Shown here piece by piece: positions 55,147-63,867 of a stretch of 64,000 nt of DNA. Each line of letters begins with the position of its first letter. Position 1 is the first letter of the stretch. This stretch comes from an uncultured Caulobacterales bacterium. GTDB lineage: Bacteria > Pseudomonadota > Alphaproteobacteria > Caulobacterales > Maricaulaceae. Under the pieces are notes generated by a model that was not told the origin of the DNA, searched no databases, and saw only the letters and a list, made by a program, of their open reading frames with translations. The stretch covers positions 147,258-211,257 of the forward strand of contig CALLIK010000002.1 in NCBI GenBank assembly GCA_938009235.1, written 5' to 3'. The position numbers and the translations under genes were made by a program.

Positions 55147-56271
55147 TTAAAGCTGACCCACCACATCGGCCATCGCATCCAATACTGAGCTGCCAAGTTG
55201 CGCACTGCGGTCGGGGCTCCAGCCCTCAGCCGCATTTGGCGCGTCAGCATTATCCTTGAACGGCATTTCCAATGTCATCGCGAGACAGTCGTAACGATGC
55301 GCCGTGAAATTCGTACACATCGTCAGATTGCCCATTCCCGGAGCCGAGAGGCCATAGCCATGTTTTGTTTGAAAATCAGGTGACGCACTTTTGTAAGCCG
55401 TAAGGAAAGCGGCCAAATTCGCGGCTTGCTTATCTGTGTATCCCGGAATGCCTTCTGCGCCCGCGATGAAATTATACGGCAAAGCTTCATCACCATGCAC
55501 ATCAAGGCAAAGCACAGGTTTGTCAGCATCCATGGCTTCAATCGTGCAGAGCACTTCGGGTGAACGTTCGGCTGTGCATACGCCCCATTCGCGGTTCAAA
55601 TTTGCGCCGACGATGTTCGTCCGTAGGTTCCCATTGCGCGACCCATCTGGGTTCATATTCGGTACGACACGGAAAGTCACATCACGGCGAAGTTGTTTCG
55701 CAACCTCATCATCTTCATCCAAGAGGCGCGCGAGGAAACCTTCTATCCACCATTCTGCCATGCTTTCACCGGGATGTTGGCGGGCGATAACCCAGATCGT
55801 TTTAGCACCTTCGCCAATTTTCAAACAATCGATAGATTGTCCTTCAATCGACTGGCCCAACACCTCAAGCGAGACTCCCTCATATTGTAAACAGTCTGAA
55901 ATGAGGTCCGCATGACATTCCATCGAATATGGCGCAAAATACGCGTAATAAATCGAGTCTTGTTCTGGCGCGTGATCCCAGATCAAATGGCCGTTCTCGT
56001 AGCGCGTCGCATCAACACGGAACCATGTTTCTCGGTCATAACTGGCCGCAACACGATAGCCTTCCCATCCACCCGTAAAGGCGGCATTCGCAGCGTTGGT
56101 AATGCGGAACGTACAGTCAGTGTCCTTAGCGCCCGTTGCCTTAAAATGGAACCATTGGTAAAATTCCGATTCAGAGTCCTTGCGGATCGTGAGGCGAATG
56201 TCGCGAGGATCATCAGCCGTTTCGACAATGATGTTTCCAGAATCAAATGCAGCGTTGATATTCAGTGTCAT
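55147..56271 (-). CDS. M14-family zinc carboxypeptidase (cytosolic carboxypeptidase-like)
   Basis: 374 residues, no signal peptide. An N-terminal beta domain (about 1-125) of the kind found in cytosolic carboxypeptidases is followed by the M14 domain: zinc ligands in ARQHPGESMAEWW (His and Glu) and LDVHGDE (His), substrate Arg/Asn region NPDGSRNGNLRTNIVGANLNR, and the catalytic Glu in MTLEMPFK. This matches bacterial M14 subfamily D proteins, some of which trim C-terminal acidic residues; the substrate here is unknown. Adjacent minus-strand genes are argininosynthetic. Confidence 0.88.
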   Translation of the reverse strand: MTLNINAAFDSGNIIVETADDPRDIRLTIRKDSESEFYQWFHFKATGAKDTDCTFRITNAANAAFTGGWEGYRVAASYDRETWFRVDATRYENGHLIWDHAPEQDSIYYAYFAPYSMECHADLISDCLQYEGVSLEVLGQSIEGQSIDCLKIGEGAKTIWVIARQHPGESMAEWWIEGFLARLLDEDDEVAKQLRRDVTFRVVPNMNPDGSRNGNLRTNIVGANLNREWGVCTAERSPEVLCTIEAMDADKPVLCLDVHGDEALPYNFIAGAEGIPGYTDKQAANLAAFLTAYKSASPDFQTKHGYGLSAPGMGNLTMCTNFTAHRYDCLAMTLEMPFKDNADAPNAAEGWSPDRSAQLGSSVLDAMADVVGQL

Positions 56272-56294
56272 TCAAATGTCCTCAAGGGTGCGTA

Positions 56295-57437
56295 TTAGGA
56301 TTCAAAGTCGTCAGGTGCGCCAGCAGCCGCTTCGATTGCGTCGCCAATTTGACTGGCATCTAAGCCCTTCCAGAACACACGCCAAGCACCCGACGCATTT
56401 TCTGTACGCTGCATACCGTCGCATTGCCGCATATACCATGTGTTGAATGGATTCCCCATGCGCGAACGCCACACAAATGCAGGAACTTCAGCGCAAGCTG
56501 CATCCCAAATATCGCGTGCAATCCCATCTCCGCGCGACTCATGCGATACAAAAAATTTGGATAAATACGGATACCCCGCCTGCTCTTTAAACAAAGCCCC
56601 GCCTTGTAGATCAGATTCCACAAAACCTTTATATAATGGCTTATCAAAAAATGAGGCTTTCAACCGTTTATCAAATGCGGATTCTAATGCGCGTGACAGT
56701 TTAGGTTTAGAAAAGGCGTTAAATGTGTTGCCTGTTTTAATCTTAATTCCGCGCCGAATGAGTGTCCCCGACCCGCGTGTCGTAAACAATTCACCCAATA
56801 GATTTAATGGCGACGCAATGATGTAGCTGCGCTTGGTATTGGCTGATTTCTCTAGTTCTAAAACACAATCCAAGAAACGAATTTGGCCCGCAGAGAACGT
56901 TTCGGCGTCCATAAAATCAGGTAACTGAGCCACACTCAGGTTTGCTTTTCGAAGGCCGTTCTGATTCAATCCCCCTGACGGTTGAAGGAAAATAATTTTC
57001 TTAGGTTTCAATTCTGAAACTAGGTTCGCAAGGTTCATTTTGCCGCGCCGCTCTGTCATTTCCAAAATCGGCGTTTTGCCTAGACTGGCCGTTTTACGTA
57101 CTTCTTTAATCAGGCCGTAACTTGCCGTATTTAGTTTCGTCGACCTTACACCCGATCTGTCCAAATCACGGGACAGGCGTTGTGCCTGCATCTTCGTTTC
57201 TGTCTGACCGTCTTCCATAGCGCCAACGACAAGAAGCGGCGTCAATTGCAAGTTGGACAAAATTCGCAATGCCGTAATCAAAGCCTCAAGCAATGGGTCT
57301 TTAAGACATCTCGAATCTAGCACCAACATGGCGAAAGTTTCAGCGTCCTGACGTGCGAATAACTCCGCATAGAATTTCGCTTCATTCTGCGCACCAACGG
57401 CAGAGAGGCTTTGTAAAACAGTTTCGCGCACGCTCAT
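56295..57437 (-). CDS. Vertebrate-like N-acetylglutamate synthase with degenerate amino-acid-kinase domain
   Basis: 380 residues. The C-terminal GNAT domain (about 225-375) has the NAGS pattern found in vertebrate and Maricaulis/Xanthomonas-type enzymes: GYPYLSKFFVSHESRGDGIARDIW, FVWRSRMGNPFNTWYMRQCDG and WRVFWKGL. The N-terminal half has the outline of an acetylglutamate-kinase domain, but its nucleotide and acetylglutamate motifs are missing: the KxGG position reads LVLDSRCLKD and HGGGPQ reads VVGAMEDGQ. So it probably makes N-acetylglutamate, the first arginine intermediate, but does not phosphorylate it (inference). It overlaps argE by 4 bases. Confidence 0.75.
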   Translation of the reverse strand: MSVRETVLQSLSAVGAQNEAKFYAELFARQDAETFAMLVLDSRCLKDPLLEALITALRILSNLQLTPLLVVGAMEDGQTETKMQAQRLSRDLDRSGVRSTKLNTASYGLIKEVRKTASLGKTPILEMTERRGKMNLANLVSELKPKKIIFLQPSGGLNQNGLRKANLSVAQLPDFMDAETFSAGQIRFLDCVLELEKSANTKRSYIIASPLNLLGELFTTRGSGTLIRRGIKIKTGNTFNAFSKPKLSRALESAFDKRLKASFFDKPLYKGFVESDLQGGALFKEQAGYPYLSKFFVSHESRGDGIARDIWDAACAEVPAFVWRSRMGNPFNTWYMRQCDGMQRTENASGAWRVFWKGLDASQIGDAIEAAAGAPDDFES

Positions 57438-58525
57438 GATGGATCGCCTCTTAAGGCTAAAGCATAACGCCGCGCCGCAGTTTCCAATTGCGCGACCTCT
57501 ACATATTCATTCGGCTTATGCGCTTGTTCCAGATTACCGGGACCATAGACCACAGTATTCACCCCTGCCTGAGCCAACATTGACGCTTCGGTCCAATAAG
57601 GTAAATCGACGATTTCCGTCTCGCCGAAAACATCAAGGAATGCGGTTATATCTTGGGTCGCAAATGGCTCAAACGCCACGATTGTGTCTAGCGCCGCATC
57701 ATCGTTTGCGAGCGAATAAATATCGGCTTCTCTGGCTTGAATATTATCACCAGGTGGTGGCCGCAACGACAACCACAACTTGGCCTGTGTCGGGATAACA
57801 TTATACGCGCCGTCACTCTCAATATCGCCAATATTCACGCAAAGACCCTGAAACGGTTTTTCACCAAATGTCATATGCTTATCAGCATACTCACCGACAC
57901 TCGCAGCCAAACGTGCAGCCCCCAGTAAAGGCCGCGATGTGAGGTCCGCCAGAGAGCTATGCCCACCAGGTCCTGAAAATTCTGCCGAAATCGCCAACAT
58001 CCCACGATGCGCTCGCCCAACACGGCACGATGTAGGTTCGCAAACAATCGCGCGTTTCACGCCCTCAAGACGCCCCGATGCGATCACGGCTGGCATGACC
58101 TCGCTGCCATGCTCTTCATCGCCCGAAAACAGCACGGCGACATTATGTGGTTTCACGGTTTCTAAGGCGGCCAAGATGCAAGCGGCGGCCCCTTTGATAT
58201 CGCTAGTCCCCAAACCAACAACATTGGCTCCATCTTTCACGAGGCTTAACGGATCGGCGGTCCATCCCTCGCCGCTTGGTACTGTGTCGATATGCACATT
58301 GAGTAATGTCTCGGGTTTCCCCCATATCGCCAGAACATAGCCTGAATCGGACTTCCCGCGAGAGCGTGCCACTTGCCCAACATGTAACTGATCAGGATTG
58401 AACACCTTCAACGCTGTGTCCAGATAGCGCACACAGACCATCTCATCGCCAGACCCATTGCGCGTATCAAACGCGACAAGACGTTCCAGATGATTCAGTA
58501 GGATTGATGTATCTATAGCGTCGAT
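57434..58525 (-). CDS. argE: Acetylornithine deacetylase ArgE with apparent ATC start
   Basis: M20 deacetylase that releases ornithine from N-acetylornithine in arginine synthesis. Motifs: NVHIDTVPSGEGW, GLGTSDIKGA, FSGDEEHGSE, CEPTSCRVGRAHRG and the C-terminal His in EQAHKPNEYVEV. The first ATG (58441) would cut off the family N-terminus; the frame upstream still encodes a typical start (LERLVAFDTRNGSGDE). Between the in-frame TAA near 58550 and 58441 there is no ATG, GTG or TTG. AAGGAG at 58533-58538 lies 7 bases ahead of an ATC (58525), giving 363 residues. I therefore propose ATC initiation; a sequencing error (ATG to ATC) is the alternative. Confidence 0.85.
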   Translation of the reverse strand: MDAIDTSILLNHLERLVAFDTRNGSGDEMVCVRYLDTALKVFNPDQLHVGQVARSRGKSDSGYVLAIWGKPETLLNVHIDTVPSGEGWTADPLSLVKDGANVVGLGTSDIKGAAACILAALETVKPHNVAVLFSGDEEHGSEVMPAVIASGRLEGVKRAIVCEPTSCRVGRAHRGMLAISAEFSGPGGHSSLADLTSRPLLGAARLAASVGEYADKHMTFGEKPFQGLCVNIGDIESDGAYNVIPTQAKLWLSLRPPPGDNIQAREADIYSLANDDAALDTIVAFEPFATQDITAFLDVFGETEIVDLPYWTEASMLAQAGVNTVVYGPGNLEQAHKPNEYVEVAQLETAARRYALALRGDPS

Positions 58526-58532
58526 GTGTAAG

Positions 58533-58538
58533 CTCCTT
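58533..58538 (-). promoter_or_regulatory. Ribosome-binding site deciding the argE start
   Basis: AAGGAG on the minus strand, 7 bases before the ATC at 58525. No other Shine-Dalgarno-like sequence precedes any alternative start in this frame. Confidence 0.65.
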
Positions 58539-58681
58539 GTACCTTATAGTTAGTGGCCTCAAGCTGAGGACGCAATAACACGCTCTGCAGTTTGGGCTAG
58601 CCAGCCGCTCTAAACGCCTGTTTATATGCTATTTTCATCTCGAGCGGCCTCCAACTGTCCTGCGCCTTACCTTTCTGATTG

Positions 58682-59050
58682 CATGTCAGCCCCGATACGC
58701 GCATAAGCGACTCGCTAGCTTGCTAGCTATAACGATAAACGCGCATGCAATAAGCGGGCTGGACTCGGGGGCGGTACCCGACGACTCCACCAATAAGCTC
58801 TTTCCTTTCTCCACGGATTGGAGAGAGCTTTTCAGTGGGGTCGAAATAGGATCGACAGACGTCTAAAGATGTTAGCTTTCGTTCGTGTGAGCACCGATAA
58901 ATGCTCATTTATTATAATTGCAAATGACAATTATTCTGAGGATTTTGCTCTAGCTGCGTAAGCGGTTCGGGTAATTCCAACTTTAACTCCTAGGGCGTCA
59001 GACCCCTAGGCGGGCTCCGGAGAGTAGCTGGCAACAGAAACTCTCCACTT
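58682..59050 (+). ncRNA. ssrA: Circularly permuted two-piece tmRNA
   Basis: The acceptor piece comes first and ends CGACTCC-A-CCA (58782-58792), preceded by a stem TCGGG/CCCGA with loop GGCGGTA. An intervening hairpin follows (AAGCTCT 58795-58801 with AGAGCTT 58824-58830). The coding piece then starts GGGGTCG (58837-58843), which pairs with CGACTCC including the G3-U70-type wobble pair that marks alanine tRNAs. The resume codon GCA at 58920 opens the tag ANDNYSEDFALAA, stop at 58959. Hairpins follow to about 59047. Ends are approximate. The permuted layout is the known alphaproteobacterial form. sspB lies 2 kb away, and clpX and clpP are also in this window. Confidence 0.93.
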
Positions 59051-59151
59051 TTCATTTTATTTGCGGATTGCCGCCTGCCAACCCAGCCCGCATTTGGTAT
59101 ATTAATTACGGACTTCTCAATTACAGCTGTCTTCCACTTCAATGTAAAGCC

Positions 59152-59538
59152 ATGTCTAGAATAACTTTAGCCATTGTTAGCATCTTAATTAGCAGCTGCT
59201 CCCACTTAGAGAATTTAGACAAAAGGGGAGACCTGAGCAAATTAGGCATTGTTCTTTTGGATTATCATGACGAGCATATCGAACTGACTGTAAATGGAGA
59301 CAAGGTTTTAGACGAAATAATTTTTACAAACCCAGGACTCGGCGGTGGTGTCAGTACACAGTTCATTATTAAAACATCCCAGAAACTTACCCTCGAGTTT
59401 TGTGTCGACGATGAGTGCAGAGCACGCACTGTGAATCGATCCAATAATGATCACTATTTAATCATCAGCCGAATGGGGCCTACTACCTCTCAGCTCCCAC
59501 ATATTGAATTAGGAAAAGACTTACGGGGAATCGACTAA
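59152..59538 (+). CDS. Small putative lipoprotein
   Basis: 128 residues from MSRITLAIVSILISSCSH, a lipoprotein signal with Cys at about residue 16. The mature part has beta-type sequence (IVLLDYHDEHIELTVNGDKVLDEIIF ... FIIKTSQKLTLEFCVDDECRARTV) with two Cys that could pair. Not recognised. A longer in-frame start at 59068 is rejected since it lacks a signal and lies against the tmRNA gene. Confidence 0.55.
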   Translation: MSRITLAIVSILISSCSHLENLDKRGDLSKLGIVLLDYHDEHIELTVNGDKVLDEIIFTNPGLGGGVSTQFIIKTSQKLTLEFCVDDECRARTVNRSNNDHYLIISRMGPTTSQLPHIELGKDLRGID

Positions 59539-59582
59539 ACCTTAGAGGAGAAGCATAAACTAAACTAGATTGTCTTTTAAAC

Positions 59583-60980
59583 TTACACTACCATCCTAAA
59601 AAACCGTGCAGGCACACCGCCCTGCGGCCTTAACGTCACGGTCATCAACGGTTTTGGATAGCAATTCTCAGGCACTTGCACGTCATAATCTCGCACCAAC
59701 CGCGCGAGGCTCATCACCGCTTCCATCGTTGCAAAGGCCGCGCCGACGCAAATACGCGGACCTGCGCCGAATGGCATATAGGGCGCGCCTTTGGATTTTA
59801 GGCTTTGGTCGCGCAGGAACCTGTCTGGGTCAAATGCGAGTGGATTATCCCATAGCCGTTCGGTGCGGTGCATCACGTAATTACACAGCAAGAATGTATC
59901 GCCCGCCTTGATCTCACGGCCTGAAACTACCGTGTCTTCATGGCACAAGCGATTAAGCATAGGCGCAGGTGGATAGAGCCGCATGGTTTCGTCAATTACG
60001 GCTTGGGTGAATTTCAACTCCGCCATCTGCTCATAACTCACATTACCCGTCGGGCAGATCGCCAGTACCTCCGCACGAATACGGTCTGCCGTAGGTCTAT
60101 GCATCCCAATCAAATAAAGCGCCCAAGTTAAAGTCAGCGCCGTCGTTTCGTGGCCCGCAATAAAAAACCCAATCAAATTATCGCGTTGTTCTCGCGCGCT
60201 TAGCCCTTCACCCGTTTTCGGATCACGCGCCGCAATCAACAAGCTCACGAGGTCATTCTCAACGGGGCTGTCTTTGCGTTGCGCGATCAATGTGTCCGCC
60301 GCTTTTTTCAGCATCTTCAAAGCACGCGAGCCCTTTGGCGAAATCGGACGCGGGACCCACGCAGGAAACGGGATCAAATCATCAGGCCGCAGCGTCCCTG
60401 CGCTCGTCACCATATTCCGTGTCGCGTATTTCAAACGCTCCCCATCAATCCCTTTCGGATCCCCCAGCAACGCCTTCGCCAAAACATCAAATGTCAACTC
60501 TGCCATGGCCGAGTTCAATTCCACATTCGGCGAGGCATCCAACTTCTCACAAAACGCATCCAATGTTGTCGCAATCAATGGCGCAAGGTCTTCCATGTGG
60601 CGTTTCCGAAACATCGGCGCGACGGCTTTACGTTGTCGTTTCCATTGTTCTCCGTGAACCGAGAGCAAGCCCTCTTTCGTCGCAGGCCCAAGGATGCGCG
60701 CGTCAATCGCAGTCTTCGTGAATTTTTTCGCCTCATGTTGCAGAACCTGCATCATACCAGCAGGGTCAGTGATCACATGTAGCTTTTTCCCAAAATTCGG
60801 GACGCTGACGATGGGTTGATTATACGCCATCGGACCGAATCCTTCGACGGGGTTTTTAAGAAATTTCAACGTCGCGCGGATGAAGCCTTCATCCCCGCGC
60901 AATGGCTTCGCGTGAGGCGGGTAAAATAAACCAGCCTTAACTTTATAATGTATATCTGCGGCTTGTGTTTTCGCGGTCAT
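59583..60980 (-). CDS. Cytochrome P450
   Basis: Soluble bacterial P450 monooxygenase of 465 residues. I-helix oxygen-binding motif GHETTALT, K-helix ExxR in DETMRLYPPAP, and the heme loop FGAGPRICVGAAFA with the axial Cys are all intact. The start MTAKTQ has GGAAGG about 5 bases upstream and is preferred over an ATG 30 bases earlier. No ferredoxin or reductase gene is adjacent, so redox partners come from elsewhere. The class resembles fatty-acid or steroid-type hydroxylases (CYP102/CYP4-like wording RLYPPAPMLNR), but the substrate cannot be inferred. Confidence 0.94.
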   Translation of the reverse strand: MTAKTQAADIHYKVKAGLFYPPHAKPLRGDEGFIRATLKFLKNPVEGFGPMAYNQPIVSVPNFGKKLHVITDPAGMMQVLQHEAKKFTKTAIDARILGPATKEGLLSVHGEQWKRQRKAVAPMFRKRHMEDLAPLIATTLDAFCEKLDASPNVELNSAMAELTFDVLAKALLGDPKGIDGERLKYATRNMVTSAGTLRPDDLIPFPAWVPRPISPKGSRALKMLKKAADTLIAQRKDSPVENDLVSLLIAARDPKTGEGLSAREQRDNLIGFFIAGHETTALTLTWALYLIGMHRPTADRIRAEVLAICPTGNVSYEQMAELKFTQAVIDETMRLYPPAPMLNRLCHEDTVVSGREIKAGDTFLLCNYVMHRTERLWDNPLAFDPDRFLRDQSLKSKGAPYMPFGAGPRICVGAAFATMEAVMSLARLVRDYDVQVPENCYPKPLMTVTLRPQGGVPARFFRMVV

Positions 60981-61079
60981 ACACCTTCCTACGTCACAAA
61001 CGGCTGTCATGGGTGAAAAAACCGCAAGTCAGGGGCTTATGTCTGTTGATTCCGCGTCGCGCGGCTATAGTATGTCACT

Positions 61080-61661
61080 ATGAGTTCTGACCTAATGAAT
61101 TACGAGCAAATGACACAACTCGCGTTACGCGGTGTTGTACGCGATGCTATACGCCGTGTTATCCGCGAGGATGGCCTGCCCGGTGCGCATCATTTCTACA
61201 TCACATTTTTGACCCGTTATCCTGGCGTTGAAGTCGACGAAGGTCTTGCGCGGAAATATCCGGAAGAAGTAACGATCGTTCTCGAACATCAGTATTGGGA
61301 CCTCAACGCCTATGACACTGAGTTCGAAGTCACGTTGAAATTTGGCGGCATTCCAAAATATCTCAAAGTGCCATATCACGCGATTTCCCGATTCCACGAT
61401 CCTAGCGTAGGCTTTGCTCTACAATTCGATCCGCCAGCGGACCTCGTGGGCTCAGAACCTATCGCGCAAATCACGCCAAAGAAGACACCGTCCGTCGTGG
61501 CCGAAACAACAGCTCTCGGCGCACCCGCGAAGAAATCCGTGACTAAGACCAAAGCAAAAGCGAAAGAGAAAAAGTCTAAGGATGAAACAGCCAAAGACGA
61601 TACGCCTGCTGAGGCCTCTGGCGAAAAGGTCGTCAGCTTGGATAGCTTCCGTAAGAAGTAA
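61080..61661 (+). CDS. sspB: ClpXP adaptor SspB (alphaproteobacterial type)
   Basis: 193-residue adaptor that binds ssrA-tagged proteins and tethers them to ClpX. Residues about 8-120 form the tag-binding fold: ALRGVVRDAIRRVIREDGLPGAHHFYITFLTRYPGVEVDE, then LEHQYWDLNAYDTEFEVTLKFGGIPKYLKVPYHAISRFHDPSVGFALQF. A charged Lys/Ala-rich linker (about 140-175) leads to the C-terminal tail VVSLDSFRKK, the likely ClpX-docking segment. Its substrate-tag source (tmRNA) lies 2 kb upstream. Confidence 0.93.
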   Translation: MSSDLMNYEQMTQLALRGVVRDAIRRVIREDGLPGAHHFYITFLTRYPGVEVDEGLARKYPEEVTIVLEHQYWDLNAYDTEFEVTLKFGGIPKYLKVPYHAISRFHDPSVGFALQFDPPADLVGSEPIAQITPKKTPSVVAETTALGAPAKKSVTKTKAKAKEKKSKDETAKDDTPAEASGEKVVSLDSFRKK

Positions 61662-61664
61662 ATT

Positions 61665-61967
61665 GTGGCCAATATTGAGCCTCACTTATTCTCTAAATCG
61701 CCATATTGGCGAGTTTACGATGGCTGCCCATATCGATTTTCATCTAAAGCTAAATGGACCAATTTAACCGCGAAAAGGTTTTGTCTAACGACTTTCTTTT
61801 TAGCGTTTCCAATCTTTCCTTTGCTTTGGTATTCAATCACTCAAAATCAAAAGACCTTAACCTTTATATCCTTCATCCTATTTTTGGCTTGCCTCGCGCC
61901 CATAGTTTATGCCGACCTAAGAAAGACCGCCTATCATGACAAAGCCCATGCCCGAAACCAGAACTGA
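61665..61967 (+). CDS. Small membrane protein with GTG start
   Basis: 100 residues opening at GTG, 3 bases after the sspB stop. Polar N-terminus with a cysteine, then two membrane helices ([19 protein letters not shown] and [21 protein letters not shown]) and a basic tail. Its 3' end overlaps the start of fumC by 32 bases in another frame. Not recognised; coupling to sspB and clean helices favour a real gene. Confidence 0.5.
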   Translation: MANIEPHLFSKSPYWRVYDGCPYRFSSKAKWTNLTAKRFCLTTFFLAFPIFPLLWYSITQNQKTLTFISFILFLACLAPIVYADLRKTAYHDKAHARNQN

Positions 61968-63339
61968 ATCCGACTCCTTTGGCGAACTCACCGTTCCTGC
62001 CGATAAATATTATGGCGCGCAGACCGCTCGCTCGCTGATTAACTTCCCGATTGGGATTGAGACAATGCCGCCCTCCCTCATCCGCGCGCTGGGTATCATC
62101 AAACGCTCTGCAGCGATTGCGAACAACAAGGCTGACAACCTCGAAGCCAACATCAAAGACGCGATTGTCCAGGCTGCATCAGACGTCGCCGAAGGCAAGC
62201 TGGACGATAACTTCCCGCTCTCCGTTTGGCAGACAGGGTCTGGCACACAGTCCAATATGAACACCAATGAAGTCGTCTCGAATAAAGCCATTGAAATCCT
62301 AGGCGGCGTGGTTGGCTCCAAATCCCCTGTTCATCCCAATGACCATGTGAACCGCAGCCAGTCGTCCAACGACACATTCCCAACCGCAATGCACATCAGC
62401 GCGGCGGAGCAAATCCACCATAACCTCCTCCCGCAGCTCCAAGTCCTGCGTAATGCGTTGAACGACAAAGCGAACCAATTCGCCAAGATTATCAAGATCG
62501 GCCGCACACACACCCAAGACGCAACACCCGTCACGCTCGGCCAAGAGTTCTCTGGCTATGTTGCGCAACTCGACCTTGGTATTGAACGCATCAAACGTGG
62601 CCTCCTCGAGCTTTATCCGCTCGCGCAAGGCGGCACAGCCGTCGGTACGGGATTGAACGCTAAACCTGGTTTCGCTGAGAGCTTCGCCGAAGAAGTTGCC
62701 AATTACACGGGTCTTCCGTTCAAAACCGCAGACAATAAATTCGAAGCCCTCGCCGCGCATGACGCATTCGTCTCCGCACATGGCGCATTGAACACGGTCG
62801 CGGCAAGCTTGCTCAAGATTGCAAATGACATTCGTTTCCTCGCATCTGGCCCGCGCTCTGGCCTCGGCGAAATCTCGCTTCCTGCGAATGAGCCGGGCAG
62901 TTCCATCATGCCGGGCAAAGTGAACCCGACACAGTGCGAAGCCATCACAATGGTCTGCACGCAGGTCATGGGCAACAACACGACAATCACCGTTGCAGGC
63001 AGCCAAGGGCATTTCGAATTGAACGTCTATAAACCTGTCATGGCCTATAATATGTTGCAGTCGATCACGCTCCTCTCTGACTCCGCGCGCAGCTTTGCGG
63101 ATAAATGCGTTATCGGCATCACGGCGAATGAAGACCGCATTGCTGACCTTCTGGGCCGCTCCCTTATGCTTGTCACAGCGCTTGCCCCAACCATCGGATA
63201 TGACAACGCAACGAAAGTCGCTAAGACAGCGCATAAGAACGGCACGACACTGCGCGAAGAAGCTGTTGCACTTGGCTTTGTTACCGAAGCCGAGTTTGAC
63301 GAAGTTGTTCGTCCTGAACTCATGATCGCGCCGCGCTAA
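61936..63339 (+). CDS. fumC: Class II fumarate hydratase
   Basis: Iron-independent fumarase (467 residues) of the citric-acid cycle. Signatures: [62 protein letters not shown] block [22 protein letters not shown], and the catalytic loop [16 protein letters not shown] with the Ser of the SS lobe. A second ATG 12 bases in is equally possible. It is followed without gap by DUF4169 and a ribbon-helix-helix gene, a conserved alphaproteobacterial trio. Confidence 0.97.
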   Translation: MTKPMPETRTESDSFGELTVPADKYYGAQTARSLINFPIGIETMPPSLIRALGIIKRSAAIANNKADNLEANIKDAIVQAASDVAEGKLDDNFPLSVWQTGSGTQSNMNTNEVVSNKAIEILGGVVGSKSPVHPNDHVNRSQSSNDTFPTAMHISAAEQIHHNLLPQLQVLRNALNDKANQFAKIIKIGRTHTQDATPVTLGQEFSGYVAQLDLGIERIKRGLLELYPLAQGGTAVGTGLNAKPGFAESFAEEVANYTGLPFKTADNKFEALAAHDAFVSAHGALNTVAASLLKIANDIRFLASGPRSGLGEISLPANEPGSSIMPGKVNPTQCEAITMVCTQVMGNNTTITVAGSQGHFELNVYKPVMAYNMLQSITLLSDSARSFADKCVIGITANEDRIADLLGRSLMLVTALAPTIGYDNATKVAKTAHKNGTTLREEAVALGFVTEAEFDEVVRPELMIAPR

Positions 63340-63554
63340 TGTCTGGCGGCGTCGTCAATTTTAATAAGGCTAAAAAAGCCGCAGCTCGACATAAAAAGGT
63401 CAAGCACGCAGCGAATAACCGTGTGAAATATGGGGCGTCGAAACCCCAGAAAGAACGCGCGGCAGAGCTAACGAAAAAGCTGCAAGCCAAGCTCGACGGC
63501 CATAAGCTTGATACACCATCCGATGAAGATGACACGCCCTCCACTGAGACATGA
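63339..63554 (+). CDS. DUF4169 family protein
   Basis: 71-residue, highly basic small protein: VVNFNKAKKAAARHKKVKHAANNRVKYGASKPQKERAAELTKKLQAKLDGHKLD, then an acidic tail. This is the DUF4169 pattern. The start overlaps the fumC stop (TAATG) and its end overlaps the next gene by 4 bases, so the three are translated together. Function unknown; charge suggests nucleic-acid contact. Confidence 0.85.
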   Translation: MSGGVVNFNKAKKAAARHKKVKHAANNRVKYGASKPQKERAAELTKKLQAKLDGHKLDTPSDEDDTPSTET

Positions 63555-63769
63555 AAAAACGCTCCATCTCGCTTTATGGTCATCAAACCAGCGTCGCCCT
63601 AGAGGCCGAGTTTTGGGCCGTCATTGATACCTATGTGACTTTGAACGGCGACAGCTTCGCCAGCTTCATACGAACACGCGATGATGAGCGTATGGAAGGC
63701 GGACCAACGCGTAATTTGGCGAGCCATTTACGGGTGTGGTGTTTGGGGTCGGTTCAGACGAAACCGTAA
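63551..63769 (+). CDS. Ribbon-helix-helix domain protein
   Basis: 72 residues with the RHH_4-type sequence found downstream of DUF4169: KRSISLYGHQTSVALEAEFWAVIDTYVTLNGDSFASFIRTRD, then RNLASHLRVWCLG. The beta strand SISLYGH and two helices fit a small dimeric DNA-binding fold. It may regulate its own operon, but this is inference. Confidence 0.8.
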   Translation: MKKRSISLYGHQTSVALEAEFWAVIDTYVTLNGDSFASFIRTRDDERMEGGPTRNLASHLRVWCLGSVQTKP

Positions 63770-63867
63770 CGGTATCAATCTATACGAGATTATCCCGGTA
63801 AGATGATTCATGGTCACTTTGGTGACAAACTAAATCATTACCTCAGTGTCTTAAATCGCCTGCGGTT

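Noticed and set aside
62299..63234. Long antisense frame (311 codons) within fumC
   Set aside because: Arises from codon bias of fumC on the opposite strand; no recognisable domain.
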